From Bacteroidales bacterium (lineage in GTDB: Bacteria; Bacteroidota; Bacteroidia; Bacteroidales; UBA4181), in assembly GCA_031259205.1 (NCBI GenBank), contig JAIRLS010000222.1, positions 1 through 20,732 of the forward strand: DNA of 20,732 bases. Direction: 5' to 3'. Shown piece by piece: positions 8,300 through 14,940 of this stretch. Each line of letters starts with the position of its first letter. Within the stretch, counting starts at the first letter, position 1. The notes under the pieces were generated by a model. The model ran no database searches. It was given only the letters and a program-made list of their open reading frames with translations, and was not told where the DNA came from. The position numbers and the translations under genes were made by a program.

Positions 8300-10633
8300 T
8301 TAATCGTTATAGGTTTCTCCGTCTTCGGTTTCCATTTCGCAATCCATGTTCACGCCGAACCCTTCGGGACGTTCGAAAGGTTGCCGGGAAAGCCCTATCG
8401 TGTTGTCGGCATACACTTTTTGCATGAACAGCCCGAAAATGGGTAATGCCATAGCAGAACCCTGTCCCAGCCGCATATCGTCGAAATGGACGGAGCGGTC
8501 TTCTCCGCCTACCCATACGCCGGCTACCAGATCGGGGGTGATGCCGATGAACCAGCCATCGGAATGATTTTGCGTGGTGCCTGTTTTCCCGCCTATATCG
8601 TATTTCAGGTCATAGAGGTAGCGTAGCTTGGACGCCGTTCCTCCTTTTACTACAGCCTCCAGCATGTTTAGCATCAGGTAGGCGGTATGTGCGCTGATAG
8701 CCTCCTCCTTTTCGGAACGGAAACGTTGCAGGACATTTTTGTTTTTGTCCTCAATCCGGGTAACGAAAACAGGTGTGGAATAGACGCCTTTGTTGGGAAA
8801 TACGGAAAAAGCGGCTACCATTTCGGACAAAGTGATTTCCGGCGTTCCCAGTACAATAGAGGGCACGGCGTCGATCCGGCTGGTGATGCCCATCTTATAG
8901 GCCATCTCTACGACTGCCGCCGCCGACACCTGTTTCAACAGCCATGCCGTGATGTTGTTTTCGGAAGTGGCTAAACCCCATTTCAGCGTTACCTGTTTAT
9001 ACAAATTGTCCTTTTTTCCTGAACTTCTCGGGTTCCATGTGGTATCTCCCACGATAAACGACTGTTCTACGTTGAGTACTTTATAACATGGCGTAAGGTT
9101 CAGCGATTTTTCCTCGAAAGCGGTGGTGTAGAGGAATGGCTTGAAGGTGGAACCTACTTGCCTTCGCTGCGCTTTCACGCCGTCCCATTTGAAATGCCGG
9201 TAATCGATGCCGCCCACATATACCTTTACCTCTCCGGTACGGGGATTCATGGCCATCATGCTTGAACGCAGGAAACTTTTGTGCCAACGGATGGAATCCC
9301 AAGGCGTCATGACGGTATCAATATCGCCTTTCCATGAGAATACGGTCATTTCGCAGGGGGTTTTGAAATTTTTCAGGATAGCGGTTGAAGATAATCCTCT
9401 TGCACGCAGTTTGCGATAGCGCTCGGTTCGCGCCATAGCGTTCCGCATGATCGTTTCGATGCTGGCGTCCGTTAATTCTTTGTCTTTGGCAAAAGGCGCA
9501 CGCGGCTGTCCTTTCTTTTCCCTGAAAAAATCTTTCTGTACGGATTCTTTCATGTGCGTCCGGATGGCGTTTTCGGCATAGCGTTGCATGCGGGAATCAA
9601 TGGTGGTGTATATTTTCAGGCCGTCCGTATAGATATTGTAGGGTGTTCCGTCCGGATGGAAGTTTTTGTTGCACCATCCGAACAGGGGATTTTGTACCCA
9701 TTGGGCGGAATCGTCTGCGAAAGATTCGTAATTTTGGTAAAACGCTTTGTCGGGACGTTTTTTGTTCATGATGAGCCGCAGATATTCCCTGAAATAGAGA
9801 GCGCTTCCAGAATGATGATCCTGCCGCTCGAAATTCAGTTGCAATGGCAACTGTTTCAGCGAATCGGTCTCCTGTTTACTCAGGAAATGGTGTGCCTGCA
9901 TCTTTGTCAATACACTGTTGCGGCGAATGGCAGCCCTTTCGGGATTTCTCACCGGATTATACGCGGAGGGCGCTTTCAACATTCCTACCAACAAAGCAGC
10001 TTCCTCAATTTTCAACGAATCGACATTTTTTTTGAAGTAGGTGCGTGCGGCGGACTTTATGCCGAAGGCGTTATAGTCGAAAGGAACTACATTCAGGTAC
10101 ATGGTGATGATCTCCTGCTTGGTATACTGTCTTTCCAGCCGCGCAGCAATCACCCATTCCCTGAATTTGATGGTTGCCATGTGAGCCTTTCTCACTACAG
10201 ACCAGTTATAGCGCATTGTATCCCGCTTGAAAAGCTGTTTGGCCAATTGTTGGGTAATGGTGCTTCCGCCCCCTTCGCCGGTACGTCCCATCAGAAGCGT
10301 TTTCACGGCAACCCTTATCAGGCCTATTCCGTCGATGCCCGAATGGTTTTGGAACCGGTGGTCTTCACGGGCAATCAGCGCATTCACTAAATGAGGCGGT
10401 AAGTCATTGTAAGTAACCGGATTCCGGTTTTCTTCCAGATAAAAAGTCGTCAGCAGTTCGCCGTCGGAGGCGTAAACTTCGGTAGCGAGATTGGTCTGCG
10501 GATTTTCCAATATCTCGAAAGTAGGCATAAATCCGAATTTCCCGTTGGCAATCAAAACAAACAACAGCGTCAGAAGCAAAAATCCTCCCGCCGCAATACT
10601 CCAAAATACCGTAATTACTTTTTTCTTTCGCAT
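8300..10633 (-). CDS. mrcA: Bifunctional class A penicillin-binding protein (PBP1A type)
   Basis: This inner-membrane enzyme polymerises lipid II (GT51 domain) and cross-links peptidoglycan (transpeptidase domain) on the periplasmic side. The product is 777 residues. A cytoplasmic KKK is followed by a TM anchor at about 8-30. The GT51 domain (about 55-230) carries the catalytic Glu90 in REDHRF and the GGSTITQQLAKQLF motif. The transpeptidase domain carries S495-T-F-K498, S557-E-N559 and K683-T-G-T-T, so all three active-site motifs are intact. A 130-residue linker with charged segments separates the two domains. The ATG at 10633 lies 24 nt downstream of a TATCTTTG element. Its end abuts rplT tail to tail. 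Confidence 0.95.
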   Translation of the reverse strand: MRKKKVITVFWSIAAGGFLLLTLLFVLIANGKFGFMPTFEILENPQTNLATEVYASDGELLTTFYLEENRNPVTYNDLPPHLVNALIAREDHRFQNHSGIDGIGLIRVAVKTLLMGRTGEGGGSTITQQLAKQLFKRDTMRYNWSVVRKAHMATIKFREWVIAARLERQYTKQEIITMYLNVVPFDYNAFGIKSAARTYFKKNVDSLKIEEAALLVGMLKAPSAYNPVRNPERAAIRRNSVLTKMQAHHFLSKQETDSLKQLPLQLNFERQDHHSGSALYFREYLRLIMNKKRPDKAFYQNYESFADDSAQWVQNPLFGWCNKNFHPDGTPYNIYTDGLKIYTTIDSRMQRYAENAIRTHMKESVQKDFFREKKGQPRAPFAKDKELTDASIETIMRNAMARTERYRKLRARGLSSTAILKNFKTPCEMTVFSWKGDIDTVMTPWDSIRWHKSFLRSSMMAMNPRTGEVKVYVGGIDYRHFKWDGVKAQRRQVGSTFKPFLYTTAFEEKSLNLTPCYKVLNVEQSFIVGDTTWNPRSSGKKDNLYKQVTLKWGLATSENNITAWLLKQVSAAAVVEMAYKMGITSRIDAVPSIVLGTPEITLSEMVAAFSVFPNKGVYSTPVFVTRIEDKNKNVLQRFRSEKEEAISAHTAYLMLNMLEAVVKGGTASKLRYLYDLKYDIGGKTGTTQNHSDGWFIGITPDLVAGVWVGGEDRSVHFDDMRLGQGSAMALPIFGLFMQKVYADNTIGLSRQPFERPEGFGVNMDCEMETEDGETYND

Positions 10634-10656
10634 ATTTCCAACAACCGATTTTTTTG

Positions 10657-10664
10657 CAAAGATA
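10657..10664 (-). promoter_or_regulatory. Candidate -7 promoter element of the PBP gene
   Basis: The minus strand reads TATCTTTG, a full match to TAnnTTTG, 24 nt upstream of the start codon. No TTG is seen at the expected -33 position. Confidence 0.5.
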
Positions 10665-10916
10665 ACAGATATTTGTTGTATATACTGTCCTCAGTCATAA
10701 ATTATGAGCATATCTCCCCATAATATTCTAATAATAAGGTAATTGGATTTGTTTTCAAGTGATAGCAGAGGGCGTTGTCAAGCCGTTTAAACGAATTTTA
10801 CTTTTGAATAGGGCTTATATTCAACAATATAGATAAAATTTTTACATTGTATTTTCGTTTTTTACCTGTTTTATCTCGTTATGCACCTGTTTTCAGACAG
10901 ATACATTCATAATTTA

Positions 10917-10931
10917 TTAGTTGCTACAAAA
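10917..10931. repeat. Direct repeat copy 1 in the PBP-mtgA intergenic region
   Basis: TTAGTTGCTACAAAA, identical to 10985-10999, 68 bp apart start to start. Similarity extends weakly leftwards (ATTCA..A..T). An imperfect inverted repeat (TTGAATATAATATA and TATAAATTCAA) lies between the copies. Confidence 0.6.
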
Positions 10932-10984
10932 ATTGAATATAATATATTTATTTACAAAGTTTTATATGATATAAATTCAAATAT

Positions 10985-10999
10985 TTAGTTGCTACAAAA
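10985..10999. repeat. Direct repeat copy 2 in the PBP-mtgA intergenic region
   Basis: TTAGTTGCTACAAAA, identical to 10917-10931. The sequences to the right of the two copies are unrelated. Confidence 0.6.
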
Positions 11000-11137
11000 T
11001 AAGATTTTTGAGGCATTAAGTTACTTAATATTAATATTTTAATTTAGTAAAAATCGTTTAAAGCAGGGGGCATTATATCCTTTATTTTGCCTCCCTTAGA
11101 ATACTTTCAAAAAATGAAAATTCATAAAAAATTATCT

Positions 11138-11145
11138 TATTTTTG
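11138..11145 (+). promoter_or_regulatory. Candidate -7 promoter element of mtgA
   Basis: TATTTTTG matches TAnnTTTG in full and lies 14 nt before the mtgA ATG at 11160, so the transcript would have a leader of about 10 nt or less. No -33 TTG is seen. Confidence 0.45.
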
Positions 11146-11159
11146 TGAAAAAATAGAAA

Positions 11160-11882
11160 ATGGGATGTAATCGGAAAAAAGAAAAAGTCGGTCATTCGTT
11201 TTCGCGATGGTTCAAATGGACATTCATCGCGCTATTGTTACTTGCCAAACAGTCTGTCATGACGGTGGTCGTTTACCGGTGGGTCAACCCGCCGTTTACG
11301 CTGCTGATGCTTAGCCGCAATATGGACGGAGTAAAGTCTGCGGACAGGAAATGGGTGCCGTTTGACCGTATTCCTCAAGGCATGATTGATGCTGTGGTAG
11401 CCAGCGAGGACAACAACTTTGCCACCCATTGCGGCTTTGAGTTCGGCCAGATGAAAGCAGCTTTCCTGCACAACAGGGAGGGGAAACGTATTCGCGGGGC
11501 CAGCACCATCACTCAACAAATGTGTAAAAACGTGTTTCTGTGGGAAAAACGCAGCTATACCCGCAAAGCGCTCGAAGCATGGTTTACGGTGTGGGTGGAA
11601 CTCCTCTGGAGTAAGGAGCGGATCATGGAAGTGTACCTTAACGTGATTGAGATGGGGAACGGTATCTACGGGATTGAAGCGGCTTCGCAAAGCTATTACC
11701 GGCATCCGGCAAGCAAACTGACACGCGAAGAAGCCGCTATGATTGCCGCGGCATTGCCCTCGCCCCGTAAGCGGAATCCTGCCCGGCCGACGGCATACCT
11801 GCTTCGACGGCAAGCCCAGATTTTAAACCTGATGAACAAAATCGGAAAAGTGGAATTGTCCTTACAGACAGGCGACAAGTGA
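11160..11882 (+). CDS. mtgA: Monofunctional biosynthetic peptidoglycan transglycosylase
   Basis: MtgA polymerises lipid II into glycan strands without cross-linking them; it is anchored in the inner membrane with the enzyme in the periplasm. The 240-residue product has a basic cytoplasmic tail and one TM segment (about 19-40), followed by a single GT51 domain. Catalytic Glu83 lies in ASEDNNFATH, the GASTITQQMCKNVFLW motif at 113-128 and KERIMEVYLNVIEMGNGIYG at 152-171. Length and lack of a transpeptidase domain separate it from the neighbouring class A PBP. The first ATG fits the upstream promoter closely. The last 21 nt overlap the end of the convergent barrel gene. Confidence 0.95.
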   Translation: MGCNRKKEKVGHSFSRWFKWTFIALLLLAKQSVMTVVVYRWVNPPFTLLMLSRNMDGVKSADRKWVPFDRIPQGMIDAVVASEDNNFATHCGFEFGQMKAAFLHNREGKRIRGASTITQQMCKNVFLWEKRSYTRKALEAWFTVWVELLWSKERIMEVYLNVIEMGNGIYGIEAASQSYYRHPASKLTREEAAMIAAALPSPRKRNPARPTAYLLRRQAQILNLMNKIGKVELSLQTGDK

Positions 11883-12725
11883 AAAATGCGGGCTGTAACC
11901 CAGCAACTTGTGGTGGTTGAAAGCAAGGTCAAAGGAAAAACGTTTCCACTCATAACCGACCCCGAAAGCATATTGATACATCCATCCGTCGGATACGCCG
12001 CAACGCAGTGAGAAATGCTTGACAGGGACAAATTCCAGACCGGCTTTGAAAATGGCTTTCATGCGCAGGTCTTTTTCCGTTTCCACGGAAACCGTCGCCA
12101 CGTCGCGGATGTTATACGCCAGCCCGAACCTCATGACGGTCGGAATACGCTCGTCGGGGTTAGCTTTCTGCTTGCTGTTCACGACATTGAACAGATGTAT
12201 GCCTACCATCAGGCGATCTACCGGTTCGCACAGCAAACCGATCTCTGCGCTCAATACGTTGAAACGACCGTAATCATAGGCATAATAGGTATGAAAATAA
12301 TCCATTTGCACGCCCAGCGCAATTTTTTCCCAAAGCTGTTTTGCCACAGCCAGGCCAATCTTTGTTTCGCTGTATTGCGTATATCCGAAATGCCTGTAAT
12401 TTATCCCAATAACAGTCGATTTGACAGGCATGGCCACACTTCCCGCATGAATGGCTAACCCTTTCACGTTCCAACGATTTTCGTAATAAAAAGAACCTGT
12501 CGTTTTCTCAAGACCGGCCAATCCTGCCTGATTGTTGGCAGACGACCAAATATCGGTATATGTGACGGAAGCAGTAGCCACACCTGCCGAACGGGCGCCT
12601 AAAGGAAAATTGTCGTTTCCTGCCGTGTCGTTTATGGAAAAACCGGATAAAAACGCCATTTCCAATACATACACAAAATGGTTTTCGCTACGGAAAAAAG
12701 GGGTTCGTCCTGGGAAAGATGGCAT
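11862..12725 (-). CDS. PorV/FadL-like outer-membrane beta-barrel protein
   Basis: The 287-residue product resembles a conserved Bacteroidales outer-membrane barrel family: an N-terminal GARSAGVATASVTYTDIWSS segment with NQAGLAGL, then alternating aromatic/hydrophobic strands (for example VIGINYRHFGYTQYSETKIG and ALGVQMDYFHTYYAYDYGRF), ending in a strand-like terminus. Proteins of this type are loosely related to PorV/PorQ of type IX secretion; a specific role is unknown. Cleavage near TAG|N before the mature-like start is plausible, but the leader is poor: MPSFPGRTPFFRSENHFVYV has no basic n-region, and the hydrophobic stretch is short and interrupted by Glu22. Another ATG (12738, MKNSNAIF) lies nearer the promoter in a different frame and hits a stop after about 16 codons. 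The start is thus uncertain. Confidence 0.72.
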   Translation of the reverse strand: MPSFPGRTPFFRSENHFVYVLEMAFLSGFSINDTAGNDNFPLGARSAGVATASVTYTDIWSSANNQAGLAGLEKTTGSFYYENRWNVKGLAIHAGSVAMPVKSTVIGINYRHFGYTQYSETKIGLAVAKQLWEKIALGVQMDYFHTYYAYDYGRFNVLSAEIGLLCEPVDRLMVGIHLFNVVNSKQKANPDERIPTVMRFGLAYNIRDVATVSVETEKDLRMKAIFKAGLEFVPVKHFSLRCGVSDGWMYQYAFGVGYEWKRFSFDLAFNHHKLLGYSPHFSLVACL

Positions 12726-12757
12726 TGCTGTTCTTCATAAGAAGGTTAAAGAGCCGA

Positions 12758-12790
12758 CAAAAATAAAATCATTTGATATTCCATTCAAAA
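12758..12790 (-). promoter_or_regulatory. Candidate promoter of the barrel gene, embedded in the cysS 3' end
   Basis: On the minus strand TTTTG (12786-12790) and TATTTTTG (12758-12765) are separated by 20 nt, a good Bacteroidetes -33/-7 pair. The -33 lies inside the last codons of cysS, so the barrel gene can be expressed separately from cysS. Confidence 0.55.
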
Positions 12791-14244
12791 CCGTCTTTTT
12801 TGTCTTTTACTTCAATGCCCAGCCGGTTCATCATGTCCCGGATGCTGTCGGACGTGGCGAAATCTTTGTTCGCTTTGGCTTGTTGCCGCAAGTTCAGCAT
12901 GCACTCCACCAGTCCGTTCAGCAGGCCGGTCTGTCGGTCGGAGGATGTGTCGCCGGTCATTCCGAGTATGTCACACACGAAATGGCGGTACACTTCTTTC
13001 AACTGTTGCAGGTCGGTTGCCGAGAGGGTTTCTTTGCCGTCATTCACCAGATGGATGGCGTGCAGCCCGTCGAAGAGATGAGCGATGACCATCGGGCTGT
13101 TCAGATCGTCGTTCATGGCGGCGCGACATTTTTGCCCGATGTCGCTGACGTTGACCGAACTGTCTTTCGACGCCGGCAGTTTGTCCAGCGTCTTCATCCC
13201 TTCCATCAGTCGTTGCATTCCCTTTTCGGACGCCTGCAATGCCTCGTTGCTGAAATCTATCGTACTGCGGTAATGGGCTTGCAGGATGAAGAACCGCACA
13301 GCCATCGGACTGTACGCCTTTTCGAGCAGCGGGTGTGTCCCTTCGAAAAACTCGTTGAGCGTGACGGAATTGTTCAACGACTTACCCATTTTTTTCCCGT
13401 TCACGGTAATCATGTTGTTGTGCATCCAGTAACGTACCGACTCGTGTCCCAGTGCGGCGACAGACTGGGCAATCTCACATTCGTGATGCGGAAACTGCAA
13501 ATCCATGCCGCCGCCATGTATGTCGAAAGTTTCGCCCAAATATTTGGTACTCATTGCCGTACATTCGAGGTGCCACCCCGGGAAGCCCTCGCTCCACGGC
13601 GAAGGCCAGCGCATGATGTGTTCCGGAAGGGCTTTTTTCCACAGGGCAAAGTCCAGCGGGAAACGTTTTTCATTCTGCCCGTCCAATTCGCGCGATTGCG
13701 AATAAAGATCGTTCAATACCCTTCCGGAAAGCGTGCCGTAGGGATATTTCCGGGCGTACCTGTCGAGGTCGAAATACACGGAGCCGTTGCTTTCGTAAGC
13801 ATATCCGGCGTCCAGAATTTTCCGTATCAGTTGTATCTGGTCAATGATGTGTCCCGACGCATGAGGCTCGATGCTGGGCGGTAATACGTTTAACTGTTGC
13901 ATGTTGCGATGGTAGCGGTTGGTAAAATGCTGCACTACTTCCATCGGTTCCAACTGTTCCAGCCTCGCCTGTTTTGCAATTTTGTCCTCCCCGGCGTCCG
14001 CGTCGTTTACCAGATGCCCTACGTCGGTGATGTTCCGCACGTAACGCACTTTGTAACCGATATGCAGCAGGTAACGGTACAGCAAGTCGAAAGTAACGGC
14101 AGCGCGCGCATGTCCCAGATGTGCGTCGCCATACACCGTGGGGCCGCACACGTACAGCCCCGCATGAGGCGGATTCATCGGGACAAACTGTTCCTTCCTG
14201 CGGGACAAACTGTTGTAAATATATAAAGGATGCTCCATTGTCAA
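12769..14244 (-). CDS. cysS: Cysteinyl-tRNA synthetase
   Basis: This class I enzyme activates cysteine and charges tRNA-Cys in the cytoplasm. The 491-residue product has family length. Visible elements are GLYVCGPTVYGDAHLGHAR with Cys33 and the HIGH-type signature HLGH at 42-45; the other zinc ligands Cys228 (HLECTAMS), His253 and Glu257 (FPHHECE); and the KMSKS-type loop KMGKS at 285-289, the variant used in Bacteroidota. The C-terminal anticodon-binding helices end in FATSDSIRDMMNRLGIEVKD and KDGFEW. Two closely spaced ATGs (codons 1 and 3) are possible starts. The gene is divergent from the His-rich protein gene. Confidence 0.97.
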   Translation of the reverse strand: MTMEHPLYIYNSLSRRKEQFVPMNPPHAGLYVCGPTVYGDAHLGHARAAVTFDLLYRYLLHIGYKVRYVRNITDVGHLVNDADAGEDKIAKQARLEQLEPMEVVQHFTNRYHRNMQQLNVLPPSIEPHASGHIIDQIQLIRKILDAGYAYESNGSVYFDLDRYARKYPYGTLSGRVLNDLYSQSRELDGQNEKRFPLDFALWKKALPEHIMRWPSPWSEGFPGWHLECTAMSTKYLGETFDIHGGGMDLQFPHHECEIAQSVAALGHESVRYWMHNNMITVNGKKMGKSLNNSVTLNEFFEGTHPLLEKAYSPMAVRFFILQAHYRSTIDFSNEALQASEKGMQRLMEGMKTLDKLPASKDSSVNVSDIGQKCRAAMNDDLNSPMVIAHLFDGLHAIHLVNDGKETLSATDLQQLKEVYRHFVCDILGMTGDTSSDRQTGLLNGLVECMLNLRQQAKANKDFATSDSIRDMMNRLGIEVKDKKDGFEWNIK

Positions 14245-14256
14245 TTATTTTGCGTA

Positions 14257-14264
14257 CAAAGATA
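14257..14264 (-). promoter_or_regulatory. Candidate -7 promoter element of cysS
   Basis: The minus strand reads TATCTTTG, a full match to TAnnTTTG, 13 nt upstream of the first possible ATG, giving a very short leader. No clear -33 TTG is seen. Confidence 0.45.
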
Positions 14265-14367
14265 ATTCACGAGTTTCATATTTCGTATTTTTATTTTCGA
14301 TTCTTCGGAACATTGTGTGAAAAAAATAGGACTGCTCCTCCGTAAGAGAGTTTTTCCGTTTCATGCA

Positions 14368-14399
14368 TTTGGAAATTTTAAAATATTCATCTAATTTTA
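14368..14399 (+). promoter_or_regulatory. Candidate promoter of the His-rich protein / TonB receptor unit
   Basis: TTTG (14368-14371) is followed after 20 nt by TAATTTTA (14392-14399), seven of eight matches to TAnnTTTG. The predicted start near 14405 lies downstream of an upstream in-frame ATG at 14363 and so supports initiation at 14426. Confidence 0.4.
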
Positions 14400-14425
14400 C
14401 GCCGTCAAAAAAGGATATGGATGGC

Positions 14426-14797
14426 ATGAACAAAACGATACGTAACAAAAAATGGCTCCCTGCCTGTTTCTTGCTTGTACTCTTTTGCAGTTACATGGTA
14501 AGTATCACTTGTTTTGTTCACTCTCACGTTGTTAACGGACAATTTGTCACTCATTCGCACCCCTACAAAGGCACTCCCGACAACCCCGGTCACAGCCACA
14601 CCGCCGCACAATTCGTTTCCATTGCGTTCCTGTCGCATTTCGTAACGCTGGGCGCAATATTTGCCGGTTTGATACATATTCTTTCCGGTCAAATGATTAT
14701 CCGGAAATTCTTACATGATTTTTTCGGTAAACAACTACAAATCCACTTCTGTTTCCTGCGAGCACCTCCCCCCACTACCCTGTTCTGTAAGGCGTAA
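14426..14797 (+). CDS. Small His-rich membrane protein, unknown function, upstream of a TonB receptor
   Basis: This 123-residue protein has a basic n-region (NKTIRNKK), a hydrophobic segment at about 11-31, and a loop with three His pairs: HSH near 33-35, HSH near 43-45 and HSH near 56-58, spaced by VVNGQFVT and PYKGTPDNPG. A second hydrophobic segment (about 62-89) follows, and a tail ending in FLRAPPPTTLFCKA. The N-terminal segment followed by clustered HxH and the C-terminal LRAPP resemble a small Bacteroidales family I have seen beside TonB receptors; this is recollection, not a search. Metal binding by the loop is inference. The start at 14426 is chosen because AAAAGGA lies about 10 nt upstream and the predicted promoter lies inside the longer frame that begins at 14363. 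The TonB receptor gene follows after 143 nt. Confidence 0.65.
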   Translation: MNKTIRNKKWLPACFLLVLFCSYMVSITCFVHSHVVNGQFVTHSHPYKGTPDNPGHSHTAAQFVSIAFLSHFVTLGAIFAGLIHILSGQMIIRKFLHDFFGKQLQIHFCFLRAPPPTTLFCKA

Positions 14798-14805
14798 CAA
14801 TGTTT

Positions 14806-14841
14806 CCGGATTGCTGTGACGATCCGGGGTCATTTTTATTT
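14806..14841 (+). terminator. Possible terminator or attenuator after the His-rich gene
   Basis: CCGGAT (14806-14811) and ATCCGG (14822-14827) form a 6-bp stem with a 10-nt loop, followed within 5 nt by the T-rich run ATTTTTATTTTC. It lies between the His-rich gene and the TonB receptor gene, so it could reduce read-through rather than end the unit. Confidence 0.3.
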
Positions 14842-14894
14842 TCGTTTGCAAGCGCCTGCAAGTTTAATTTCATTACTCTCATTGTTTAACAAGA

Positions 14895-14913
14895 GGATGG
14901 GACTGTACCATCC
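14895..14913 (+). promoter_or_regulatory. Hairpin in the leader of the TonB receptor gene
   Basis: GGATGG and CCATCC form a perfect 6-bp stem around GACTGTA, 27 nt upstream of the ATG at 14941. It could be an RNA hairpin or a regulator site; nothing in the sequence decides between these. Confidence 0.3.
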
Positions 14914-14940
14914 GCATATTATTTATTTATTAAAATTCGT

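Larger units (their letters stand above)
10634..11159. other. AT-rich intergenic region between divergent PBP and mtgA genes
   Basis: This 526-nt stretch has no supportable gene and is visibly much more A/T-rich than the flanking coding DNA. It holds two outward-facing -7 elements (10657-10664 minus and 11138-11145 plus). It also holds a 15-bp direct repeat (10917-10931 and 10985-10999), a 9-bp direct repeat ACCTGTTTT 21 bp apart (10864-10872 and 10885-10893), and a GGGGGCA/TGCCTCC stem-loop (11066-11094). No RNA gene family was recognised. Confidence 0.6.

Noticed and set aside
9554..10390. Open frame of 278 codons on the plus strand
   Set aside because: It is antisense to the GT51 and linker part of the PBP gene, whose catalytic motifs are intact.
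10917..10999. CRISPR-like pair of repeats
   Set aside because: There are only two copies, the repeat is 15 bp, the interval is 53 bp of AT-rich foldback DNA, and no cas gene is nearby.
11862..12725. Naming the barrel gene porQ or porV
   Set aside because: The sequence resembles a broader Bacteroidales barrel family and not the specific signatures I know for PorQ or PorV, so no symbol was given.
12532..13884. Open frame of 450 codons on the plus strand
   Set aside because: It lies antisense to cysS and the barrel gene, both clearly real by motif content. Its translation is rich in His, Arg, Phe and Val and shows no family features.
14363..14425. Upstream start for the His-rich protein at 14363
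   Set aside because: The added residues are polar and would place the predicted signal segment internally. The candidate promoter lies inside this stretch.
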